Positions 5,981-12,602 of a DNA stretch of 21,170 nt are shown piece after piece. Each line of letters begins with the position of its first letter. Within the stretch, counting starts at the first letter, position 1. The notes under the pieces were generated by a model. The model was not told where the DNA came from. It did no database searches and saw nothing but the letters and a program-made list of their open reading frames with translations. The position numbers and the translations under genes are program-made. The DNA comes from Anaerolineales bacterium (GTDB lineage Bacteria; Chloroflexota; Anaerolineae; Anaerolineales; Villigracilaceae): contig JADGQD010000011.1 of NCBI GenBank assembly GCA_017882065.1, forward strand, positions 1-21,170, read 5' to 3'.

Positions 5981-6904
5981 ATGGCACACGAAACCATCTC
6001 CAACCTTTCCCGTTCCACCGTCCGCCGGCTGGCGCTTTCGCTGGGCATCACGCTGGTCTTTGTGGTTGTCGAAATCCTCGCCGGGGTATTCGCCAACTCC
6101 CTGGCCCTGCTGACCGACGCGGCGCATAACCTCACCGACGTGCTGGCCCTGGCGTTGACCTGGTGGGCGTTGTGGATTACCACCAAACCAGCCAATTCCG
6201 GCAAGACCTACGGCTACCACCGTGCCGGGATACTCGTCGCGCTGGTCAACTCGACGACGCTGGCGCTCATCGCCCTGGGGATTTTCTACGAAGCCTGGAA
6301 GCGTTTCGTCACGCCACCTGAAGTCGAAGCCAATATCCTCATCGGCGTCGGGACGATGGCAGTCGTCGTCAATCTGGTGACAGCCCTGCTGGTCCGGCGC
6401 GGCAGTGAACATGACCTGAACCTGCGCAGCGCCTTCCTGCACCTGATGGGCGATGTGCTGTCCACGCTCGGTGCGGTGATTGCGGGCGTCATCATCCGCT
6501 TCACCGGTTGGAACTGGCTTGACGCGCTGGCCAGCGTACTGATTGGTTTCCTCATCCTTTGGAACGCCTGGGGCATCCTGCGCGAATCGGTGCAAATTTT
6601 GATGGAATCCACTCCTGCTGACATTGACATGGATGCCCTCCGACGTGACATGCTGGCTGTCGAAGGCGTGAGCGGCGTTCACGACCTGCACGTCTGGAGC
6701 ATCACCCGTTCGCTGCGCACGCTCTCGGCGCACCTGATCACCGACGATATGCCGGTTAGCGTTGGCGCGAAAGTCCAGGAGGCGGTGGGGGGGATGCTGG
6801 CGGAGCATTACGGTATCACCCACGCTACACTTCAGTTGGAGTGCATGGACTGTGCCCCTGTTGGCCTGTATTGCGATATTACCGTCAACAACCACAACCA
6901 TTAG
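5981..6904 (+). CDS. Cation diffusion facilitator (CzcD/ZitB-like) metal exporter
   Basis: This 307-aa inner-membrane antiporter of the CDF family exports divalent metal, most likely zinc, in exchange for protons. Six hydrophobic segments precede a cytoplasmic C-terminal domain from about residue 210. The metal site of the CzcD/ZnT subgroup is present as H49-x3-D53 in TM2 (DAAHNLTD) and H154-x3-D158 in TM5 (HLMGD). The cytoplasmic domain has the typical VEGVSGVHDLHVWSIT. The HxxxD/HxxxD pair points to Zn (or Co/Cd) rather than Mn. It has its own promoter and ends two bases before the GT4 gene, so it probably leads that gene's transcript although the functions seem unrelated. Confidence 0.93.
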   Translation: MAHETISNLSRSTVRRLALSLGITLVFVVVEILAGVFANSLALLTDAAHNLTDVLALALTWWALWITTKPANSGKTYGYHRAGILVALVNSTTLALIALGIFYEAWKRFVTPPEVEANILIGVGTMAVVVNLVTALLVRRGSEHDLNLRSAFLHLMGDVLSTLGAVIAGVIIRFTGWNWLDALASVLIGFLILWNAWGILRESVQILMESTPADIDMDALRRDMLAVEGVSGVHDLHVWSITRSLRTLSAHLITDDMPVSVGAKVQEAVGGMLAEHYGITHATLQLECMDCAPVGLYCDITVNNHNH

Positions 6905-6906
6905 CC

Positions 6907-8061
6907 ATGCGTATTCTTACCGTCCTCACCTACTACCGTCCCCACACTTCCGGTCTGACCATCTACGCCGAACGGCTGGCGCGTGCTTTTGCCAAACGCG
7001 GTCATCAGGTGACCGTGATGACCACCCGGTACGATAAGTCGCTGCCGCGTGAAGAGATGATGGACGGTGTGCGGGTGATCCGTGTCCCGGTGGTGTTACG
7101 CATCAGCAAGGGCGTCATTGCCCCGACCTTCGGCCTGGTAGCCACGAAACTGGTCTGGCAGCACGATGTGGTCCAGTTACACCTGCCGCAGTTCGACGCC
7201 CCCGGCATGGCCCTGCGCGCCCGTCTGTTTGGCAAACCTGTCGTCCTGACCTACCATTGTGACCTGCTCCTGCCGCCCGGTCTCTTCAACCGCTTCGTCA
7301 ACCTGGTGGTGCAGTTCCAGAACAACATGGCGGCGCTGCTTGCGGACCATCTTGTCACGTATACCCAGGATTACGCTGATAATTCTGCCTACCTTTCCCG
7401 TTACCGCCTTAAACTGACTCCCTTCCTCCCGCCGGTGGTACTCCCACCTGCTGAATCCGGTTCCGTCGAAGCCTTTGCCGGAACCTACCAGACACGGCAA
7501 CAGCGTCCTGTGATCGGGATGGTAACGCGCTTCGCCGCGGAGAAAGGGGTCGAGGTCCTGCTCGACGCGCTGCCTGCCGTGCTGGAGGAATATCCGCATG
7601 TGCAGGTGCTGTTCGCCGGTCAGTACCAGAATGTGATGGGCGAACAGGTGTACGCTGACCGGCTGATGCCGCGTATCAAGAAATACGAAGAAATGGGCTG
7701 CTGGAAGTTCCTGGGCAATCTCAGCCAGCAGCAACTCGCCGCTTTTTATCCCAATATGGATGTGCTGGTTGTTCCATCCTTAAACTCGACCGAGGCCTTC
7801 GGGCTGGTGCAGGTGGAAGCGATGATGAACAATGTCCCGTGTGTGGCCTCGGCCCTGCCGGGCGTTCGCCGCCCGGTGCAGATGCACGCCATGGGCAAAG
7901 TGGTGCCGATTGGCGACTCGTCCGCGCTGGCTGAAGCATTGCTGGAGATCTTCGCCAAGAAAGAAAAATACCGCTGTGACACGGCAGCGCTGGTGAAACT
8001 CTACGAACCGGACACGGTCGCGGAGGAGTATGAAAAGTTGTTCGAGAAGTTGATGGGGTAG
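6907..8061 (+). CDS. GT4-family glycosyltransferase
   Basis: This 384-aa cytoplasmic or membrane-associated retaining glycosyltransferase has the GT-B fold and probably adds a sugar from a nucleotide donor to a lipid or glycan acceptor. The N-terminal domain opens with the Rossmann start MRILTVLTYYRPHTSGLTIY (1-20), and GHQVTVMTTRY follows. The C-terminal GT1/GT4 domain has GMVTRFAAEKGVEVLLDA (204-221) and the donor-binding motif E296-AFGLVQV-E304. I chose the ATG at 6907, two bases after the CDF stop, because it gives the normal N terminus; an in-frame ATG at 6841 would add 22 non-homologous residues inside the CDF gene. Its stop codon lies in the repeat at 8058-8108. Donor and acceptor cannot be told from sequence. 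Confidence 0.9.
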   Translation: MRILTVLTYYRPHTSGLTIYAERLARAFAKRGHQVTVMTTRYDKSLPREEMMDGVRVIRVPVVLRISKGVIAPTFGLVATKLVWQHDVVQLHLPQFDAPGMALRARLFGKPVVLTYHCDLLLPPGLFNRFVNLVVQFQNNMAALLADHLVTYTQDYADNSAYLSRYRLKLTPFLPPVVLPPAESGSVEAFAGTYQTRQQRPVIGMVTRFAAEKGVEVLLDALPAVLEEYPHVQVLFAGQYQNVMGEQVYADRLMPRIKKYEEMGCWKFLGNLSQQQLAAFYPNMDVLVVPSLNSTEAFGLVQVEAMMNNVPCVASALPGVRRPVQMHAMGKVVPIGDSSALAEALLEIFAKKEKYRCDTAALVKLYEPDTVAEEYEKLFEKLMG

Positions 8062-8108
8062 GGGCGGGGTTCATCCTTGCCCTGGGTGACCAAGAAGGTC
8101 ACCCCTAC
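8058..8108. repeat. Two-hairpin GTAGGGG...CCCCTAC element between convergent genes
   Basis: The 51-bp unit is bounded by exact inverted heptamers GTAGGGG (8058-8064) and CCCCTAC (8102-8108). The second hairpin is perfect (GGGTGACC 8084-8091 with GGTCACCC 8097-8104, loop AAGAA). The first (GGCGGGG with CCTTGCC) pairs with two G-U wobbles. The element supplies the stop codons of both convergent genes, the GT4 gene on the plus strand (8059-8061) and the toxin gene on the minus strand (8105-8107). No T tract is present, so intrinsic termination is not certain. Confidence 0.6.
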
Positions 8109-8503
8109 GGTATGACCTTGAACCCCTGATCGCGGAAATGTTCATCGAAAGTGAAGACGGTCTCAATTCCCAAGCGGCGCATGGTTTCGAAAGAGGCACA
8201 ATCTACCAAGCTCAAGTTGCGGCGGTTGGCGGTGAGGACGGTTTGAATAGCAGCAGCGTGTTGTTCTTCACCAATCCAGTCCATATTTAGGAAAGGCACT
8301 AATTTTGTTTGAAATGTTCGCACCTCATCAATTCCAAAGCGGTTTTGGAAGAGAGAGATACATTCCACAACTATATAGTTGTTGGTCACCAAGTCGGTTT
8401 CTTCTTTCACCAAATCTTCCCAAATCTTAATCGCCTGGAAATAGTTGCGGTCCTCAGCACATGACAGAGAATATAAGGCGGAAGTATCTACGAAGATCAC
8501 CAT
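8105..8503 (-). CDS. vapC: PIN-domain toxin (VapC-like ribonuclease)
   Basis: This 132-aa PIN-domain protein is a probable Mg-dependent RNase toxin. VapC family members cut tRNA or rRNA and are neutralised by the partner antitoxin. The four acidic active-site positions are visible: D6 (FVDTSALY), E47 (IVVECIS), D101 (SLVDCASFE) and D120 (FTFDEHF). The start ATG overlaps the last seven bases of the antitoxin gene, which implies translational coupling. The last codons and stop lie at the edge of a palindromic repeat, so the C terminus may have been altered slightly. The pair is visibly more AT-rich than its neighbours and on the opposite strand, consistent with acquisition. Confidence 0.9.
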   Translation of the reverse strand: MVIFVDTSALYSLSCAEDRNYFQAIKIWEDLVKEETDLVTNNYIVVECISLFQNRFGIDEVRTFQTKLVPFLNMDWIGEEQHAAAIQTVLTANRRNLSLVDCASFETMRRLGIETVFTFDEHFRDQGFKVIP

Positions 8504-8772
8504 GTCCCGAAAATCTCCGCCAAATATTTATCATGATTTACAGAAACATCCGTTGCGCTGTCTTTATCATGGAAGGGTTCTTTTTTCATCAGTTCGATGA
8601 ATTCCAACGCCCGGCGGCGTTTTTCTTCACGCTCGGCCTCTTTGTTTGTGGCAACCACATACTGCGCCACAGACTCGCGCACCAGTCTGGCAACGGAGGT
8701 TTTCCTCGCTTTTGCCAGGTCTTTCAGTGCCTTCATCTGCTCTTCGGTCAGTTGAACCATCGTTCGTATCAT
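8497..8772 (-). CDS. vapB: Ribbon-helix-helix antitoxin of the PIN toxin
   Basis: This 91-aa protein is the probable antitoxin and autorepressor. Residues 4-40 (TMVQLTEEQMKALKDLAKA and then TSVARLVRESV) form a ribbon-helix-helix DNA-binding domain of the CopG/Arc type. A charged helix (NKEAEREEKRRRALEFIELM) and an acidic tail that should bind and block the toxin follow. An AGGAG site lies seven bases upstream of the ATG at 8772, which fixes the start. The downstream toxin gene overlaps by seven bases. The gene is read from a minus-strand promoter in the 47-bp gap shared with the divergent methyltransferase gene. Confidence 0.85.
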   Translation of the reverse strand: MIRTMVQLTEEQMKALKDLAKARKTSVARLVRESVAQYVVATNKEAEREEKRRRALEFIELMKKEPFHDKDSATDVSVNHDKYLAEIFGTW

Positions 8773-8789
8773 AGTACTGCTCCTGCCAT

Positions 8790-8817
8790 CACTTTTCGAG
8801 AAAGTGCTATCATTATA
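8790..8817 (-). promoter_or_regulatory. Promoter and candidate operator of the toxin-antitoxin pair
   Basis: On the minus strand a perfect TATAAT lies at 8817-8812. Directly downstream, at the expected transcription start, is an inverted repeat CACTTT/AAAGTG (8790-8795 and 8801-8806). This is a plausible binding site for the ribbon-helix-helix antitoxin, since such proteins usually repress their own operon. Binding there is inferred only. Confidence 0.45.
8808..8813 (+). promoter_or_regulatory. -10 box of the first methyltransferase gene, leaderless
   Basis: TATCAT ends six bases before the ATG at 8820, the same spacing as at tlyA. It overlaps the minus-strand -10 box of the toxin-antitoxin pair, so the two promoters are back to back. 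No Shine-Dalgarno sequence precedes the ATG. Confidence 0.35.
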
Positions 8818-8819
8818 TC

Positions 8820-9581
8820 ATGACAGAAAAAGATTTTCTATTCCTCCATCTGCGTGACCTGCCTTACTTCCGTGCCCTGGTCCGGGGCGTGGAAGCGGCC
8901 TATTACCAGACCTTCAACCTGCCCGCCCCGGTCCTGGACGTGGGCTGCGGCGACGGGCATTTTGCTTCGCTTACCTTCGACCGCAAGATTGACGTGGGTC
9001 TTGACCCCTGGACCGGGCCCATCCACGAGGCCGGGCGACGCGGCTGTTATCGCCTGCTCGTCCAGGCGGACGGATCGCAGTCGCCGTTCCCGGATGAATA
9101 TTTTGCCAGCGCATTCAGCAATTCTGTGCTGGAACATATCCCGCATATTGATGCCGTGCTGGCGGATACCGCTCGCGTACTCAGACCCGGCGCGCCGTTC
9201 TACTTCTGCGTGCCGAACGAACGCTATCTTTCCGAACTGTCCATCTCCCGCTTACTGGGGAAGGTTTACACCGAATGGTTTCGGCGCATCTCGCGCGTTC
9301 AGCACGCTGACGGACCGCAGGTCTGGCAGGAGCGGCTGGAGCAGGCCGGGTTCCGGCTGGAGCGCTGGTGGCACTATTTTTCCCCGTCTGCGATGCGCGT
9401 GTTAGAATGGGGTCATTATTTCGGCTTGCCGTCGCTGGCGGCCCGCAAACTGACCGGTAAATGGGTGATTGCTCCCGCCAGATGGAATCTCTGGCTGACG
9501 GAGAAATTCGTCCGGCGGTATGCCTCCGAAGAGCCGATCGAAGATGGCACGTTCACGTTTTATATTGCCAGAAAGAAGTAG
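8820..9581 (+). CDS. Class I SAM-dependent methyltransferase
   Basis: This 253-aa cytoplasmic protein has a seven-strand SAM-methyltransferase core. Motif I is VLDVGCGDGHF (38-48). The acidic strand-2 region is IDVGLDPW, and the post-core signature is FSNSVLEHIPHIDAVLADT followed by RVLRPGAPFYF, as in Methyltransf_11 proteins. The C-terminal part (about 160-253) is rich in aromatic residues and has no clear membrane segment. The substrate is unknown; its place among glycosyltransferase genes suggests a sugar, glycolipid or glycan end. It is divergent from the toxin-antitoxin pair and probably starts the transcription unit that runs to 20958. Confidence 0.88.
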   Translation: MTEKDFLFLHLRDLPYFRALVRGVEAAYYQTFNLPAPVLDVGCGDGHFASLTFDRKIDVGLDPWTGPIHEAGRRGCYRLLVQADGSQSPFPDEYFASAFSNSVLEHIPHIDAVLADTARVLRPGAPFYFCVPNERYLSELSISRLLGKVYTEWFRRISRVQHADGPQVWQERLEQAGFRLERWWHYFSPSAMRVLEWGHYFGLPSLAARKLTGKWVIAPARWNLWLTEKFVRRYASEEPIEDGTFTFYIARKK

Positions 9582-9623
9582 TAACGACTTCGCGATGCAC
9601 CCTTTAGGGCAAGTCGTACCTAC
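9578..9623. repeat. Palindromic repeat between the two methyltransferase genes
   Basis: The ends at 9578-9590 (GTAGTAACGACTT) and 9611-9623 (reverse complement GTAGGTACGACTT) match at 11 of 13 positions. An inner palindrome CCCTTTAGGG spans 9600-9609. The left end contains the stop codon of the first methyltransferase gene. The terminal GTAG/CTAC is shared with the element at 8058-8108, but the bodies differ. Confidence 0.5.
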
Positions 9624-9633
9624 TGTTTATAAC

Positions 9634-10377
9634 ATGTCCTTCGACGAAAAATATTTCAGCACCCACACCTACAAAGACGTTTCGTTCGCCAGATACAGCC
9701 AGTACTGGTGGTCGAACCGTTTTTACGCCATCCTGGCCCACCGCTACGGTAAGCCAGGCGCACGCCTTCTGGAAATTGGTTCCGGGCTCGGGCATCTCAC
9801 CGGTCAATTGGAAGGGACGTTCGAGACTTACGCAACCGACATCAACCACTGGGCGATGGTTCAGTCGAAACCGGTCGCGCCGCGGACCTCGCTGCAGGCT
9901 GCCAGCGCCGAGGAACTGCCCTTCGCCGAGGGTATCTTCGGGGTGGTCATCATCAAGCATGTTATCGAACACCTGCCGCACCCCGAAAAAGCGATCGCCG
10001 AACTGGGACGGGTCACCGCTCCCGGCGGCCTGCTGATCCTTGCCACGCCCAATCTTTCTTCTCTTTTGAAACTCTGGAAAGGCGGGAAATGGATTGGCTA
10101 CCAGGACCCTACGCATATTTCGCTCAAGCCTCCTGCCGAATGGCTGGACACAATCCGGAACGCGGGCTTCAGTCTGCTAAAGGTATTTTCGGATGGTTTC
10201 TGGGATGCGCCATATATCCCGGTGGTGCCTAAGGTTTTACAGAAATTAGTCTTCGGTTCCCTCGGCGGTTTCCAGGCAATCGTTGGCTTGCCTTTCTTGC
10301 CATTGCGCTGGGGTGAGAGTATCATGGTAGTCGCTAGGAAATTAACCACGAATATAAAAATAAATGAACACAGATAA
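9634..10377 (+). CDS. Class I SAM-dependent methyltransferase (second)
   Basis: This 247-aa methyltransferase differs from its upstream neighbour. Motif I is LLEIGSGLGHLTG (45-57). The core region reads IIKHVIEHLPHPEKAIAELG, then VTAPGGLLILATPN. Proteins of this kind often act on sugars or on the end of a growing polysaccharide, but the substrate is not known here. I chose the ATG at 9634 (MSFDEKYFS) because it gives a natural N terminus. In-frame ATGs at 9520 and 9595 would place the upstream gene and the palindromic repeat inside the coding region. Its last 14 bases overlap the GT39-like gene, and the overlap lies in a low-complexity repeat-like stretch (10342-10378) that encodes its final residues KLTTNIKINEHR. 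Confidence 0.85.
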   Translation: MSFDEKYFSTHTYKDVSFARYSQYWWSNRFYAILAHRYGKPGARLLEIGSGLGHLTGQLEGTFETYATDINHWAMVQSKPVAPRTSLQAASAEELPFAEGIFGVVIIKHVIEHLPHPEKAIAELGRVTAPGGLLILATPNLSSLLKLWKGGKWIGYQDPTHISLKPPAEWLDTIRNAGFSLLKVFSDGFWDAPYIPVVPKVLQKLVFGSLGGFQAIVGLPFLPLRWGESIMVVARKLTTNIKINEHR

Positions 10378-10378
10378 G
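10342..10378 (+). repeat. Remnant of a CCACGAAT...CACAGATAA dispersed repeat at a gene overlap
   Basis: TTAACCACGAAT, AATGAACACAGATAAG and the A-rich stretch between them resemble a dispersed repeat common in Chloroflexota (TTAACCACGAAT-ACACGAAT-CACAGAT pattern). It spans the stop of the second methyltransferase and the start of the GT39-like gene, so it shaped both termini. The call rests on memory of the pattern. Confidence 0.3.
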
Positions 10379-12592
10379 AACCATCCTGATATTGAAGAAC
10401 CCAGCATCCTTGATTACCTGAAATCCAAGCTGAAGTTCTGGGAACGCGGGCAGAAGGTTGAACTATATGCACTCGAGCCGGTCTCGCCTCATCCGATTGA
10501 AGGAGAGTCTCCGGTAACGCAGCCAGGGACGCCGGAGAGGGCAGGAAGCCCTCGCGAAAAGACGTCGCAAGCGAGTCACTGGCCCTGGCGTTCGCTGCTT
10601 GCCCTTGTCTTTGCTCTCCTTGGACAGAGAGCTTTTGAGCCATCTCCCAACCGGACCGTTATCGCCGGGCTGGTGCTTTATGGGTTCGGCCTCGCATGGC
10701 TCATCCTGGCCTGTCTGCGCAAAGAGTGGACCCTCACTCATTACCCGGAAACAGGGACCGGATCCGATACGCTGCAGGTGAGGCGGCTGCCGCTCATCCT
10801 GGGGATCGTGCTGTCAGTGGCGGCTTTGCTGACCCTCGGTAACAACCTGTTCACACTGTTGAACGTAACGTTATGGGTTCTCGCGATTATTTTCTTCGTC
10901 CGGGCTTTCTGGCTGCCGCGCGAAAACCAGCCGCCGTTCTGGCCGCGGGTGAAGGACTTTTTCAGCCGCGATAGCTGGCTGTTCAAAGTCACTCGCTGGA
11001 CCCTGCTTGCGCTGGCGGTGGTAGTCATTGTAGTTTTCTTCCGTGTATACAATATCGGAGGAGTCCCGTCCGAACCATTCAGCGACCACGCCGAGAAAAT
11101 CCTGGATGTGTACGACGTATCCCGGGGCCAGACGCACATCTTCTTCCCGCGCAATACCGGCCGCGAAGCCATTCAGATGTATCTCACTCTGGTAGTCTCG
11201 TGGATCTTCGGCACAGGGCTGTCGTTTCTGAGCCTGAAAATCGGGACGGTCTTCTGCGGGCTGGCGACGCTGCCTTACATGTACCTGCTCGGCAAGGAGT
11301 TTGGCGGCAAGCGGATCGCTCTGCTGGCGGTGTTTTTTGCCGGGATTGCCTACTGGCCGAATGTCATCAGCCGGGCGGGGCTGCGCTTCCCGCTCTATCC
11401 GCTTTTTGTGGCTCCCACGCTTTTTTATCTCCTGCGCGGCCTGCGGACCCGCAATCGCAACGACTTTATCGTCTCAGGCTTGTTCCTTGGCCTGGGGTTG
11501 CACGGTTACAGTCCTTTCCGCATCATGCCGTTCGTGGTGATGGTTGCCGTCGGGTTATATCTGCTGCACGCCCAGTCCAAAGGCAGCCGCAAGCAGGCCA
11601 TTATCTGGCTGTCCATTCTGGCTATAATGTCGCTGATCGTTTTTCTGCCACTGGCGCGCTATTGGTTGGACAACCCGCAGGCGTTTAGTTACCGGGCTTT
11701 TTCGCGCCTTGGCTCCATTGAGTCGCCTCTACCTACCCCGGCCTGGCAGCTCTTCCTCTCGAATACCTGGAATGCCCTGCGCATGTTCAACTGGGACAAC
11801 GGGGAAATCTGGGTCCATTCGGTGCCGCATCGCCCGGCGCTGGACGTGGTCTCCGGGGCGCTGTTCCTGATCGGCGTGGTGCTGGTGCTGATCCGCTACA
11901 TCCGCCAGCGCCATTGGCAGGACCTGTTCCTGCTGCTGGCTGTTCCCATGCTGCAACTTCCCTCGATCCTTTCCCTGGCTTTTCCGGGGGAGAACCCGGC
12001 CCTGAACCGGGCAGCCGGGGCGATGGTGCCCACGTTCCTCCTTGTGGCAGTCGCGCTGGATGGACTGTTGGCAGGCATTGGGCGCCGCCTTGAGCCTGCC
12101 GCATTGTCCCCGAAGGGGGTAGGGTCCAGGATGAGCCACCGGGCCGGAACCGCCCTGACCTGGGTGCTGGTTCTTGTCCTGGCGGGCTGGTCATCCTACC
12201 AGAACTTTGACCTGGTCTTCAATCAATTTGCCAGGCAGTATGACGCTGGGGCTTGGAATTCGTCTGAGATGGGTGCGGTCATCAAGCAGTTTGGGCAGAC
12301 CTATGGCTCGACTGATAATGCCTGGATCATTCCGTATCCCTACTGGGTGGACACGCGCCTGCCGGGTGTTTGGGCAGGTATCCCGAACCGCGACTTTGCC
12401 GTCTGGCCGGAAAACTTCAATGCCACTCTGGATGTGCAGGGGCCGAAACTGTTTATTGTCAATGTGGAAGATGTGGTGGCGATGGACCAATTACAGGCGT
12501 TATACCCGCATGGTGTCTGGAGCCGTTTTGTTTCCAAGACCAAACTGGAGGGCAAAGACTTTATGATTTTCTTTGTCCCGCAGGAGCAATAA
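10364..12592 (+). CDS. GT39-like (GT-C) membrane glycosyltransferase
   Basis: This 742-aa protein looks like the PMT_2/ArnT class, which transfers a sugar from a polyprenyl-phosphate donor to an acceptor outside the membrane. Residues 1-75 are a polar, proline-rich cytoplasmic tail. Two or three extra hydrophobic segments (about 76-185) come before the family core. The core starts with a TM at about 211-228 followed by the acidic outer loop GGVPSEPFSDHAEKILDVYD (232-251), where D241 and E244 are the likely catalytic acidic residues. About nine more TM segments and a soluble C-terminal domain (about 610-742) follow. The N-terminal extension is unusual for the family. The ATG at 10364 overlaps the upstream gene by 14 bases, and ten bases separate it from the giant gene downstream. 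Confidence 0.8.
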   Translation: MNTDKNHPDIEEPSILDYLKSKLKFWERGQKVELYALEPVSPHPIEGESPVTQPGTPERAGSPREKTSQASHWPWRSLLALVFALLGQRAFEPSPNRTVIAGLVLYGFGLAWLILACLRKEWTLTHYPETGTGSDTLQVRRLPLILGIVLSVAALLTLGNNLFTLLNVTLWVLAIIFFVRAFWLPRENQPPFWPRVKDFFSRDSWLFKVTRWTLLALAVVVIVVFFRVYNIGGVPSEPFSDHAEKILDVYDVSRGQTHIFFPRNTGREAIQMYLTLVVSWIFGTGLSFLSLKIGTVFCGLATLPYMYLLGKEFGGKRIALLAVFFAGIAYWPNVISRAGLRFPLYPLFVAPTLFYLLRGLRTRNRNDFIVSGLFLGLGLHGYSPFRIMPFVVMVAVGLYLLHAQSKGSRKQAIIWLSILAIMSLIVFLPLARYWLDNPQAFSYRAFSRLGSIESPLPTPAWQLFLSNTWNALRMFNWDNGEIWVHSVPHRPALDVVSGALFLIGVVLVLIRYIRQRHWQDLFLLLAVPMLQLPSILSLAFPGENPALNRAAGAMVPTFLLVAVALDGLLAGIGRRLEPAALSPKGVGSRMSHRAGTALTWVLVLVLAGWSSYQNFDLVFNQFARQYDAGAWNSSEMGAVIKQFGQTYGSTDNAWIIPYPYWVDTRLPGVWAGIPNRDFAVWPENFNATLDVQGPKLFIVNVEDVVAMDQLQALYPHGVWSRFVSKTKLEGKDFMIFFVPQEQ

Positions 12593-12602
12593 TTGAGGTT
12601 TT

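Noticed and set aside
5870..6901. 343-codon minus-strand frame opposite the CDF gene
   Set aside because: It is a shadow frame of a clear transporter gene, with no recognisable domain; its end overlaps a terminator.
8461..8823. 120-codon plus-strand frame opposite the toxin-antitoxin pair
   Set aside because: The minus strand carries a recognisable PIN toxin and RHH antitoxin with a seven-base overlap; the plus frame has no domain.
8058..9623. CRISPR-like array suggested by several palindromes in one region
   Set aside because: The palindromes differ in sequence, are not evenly spaced, and have no spacers or cas genes.
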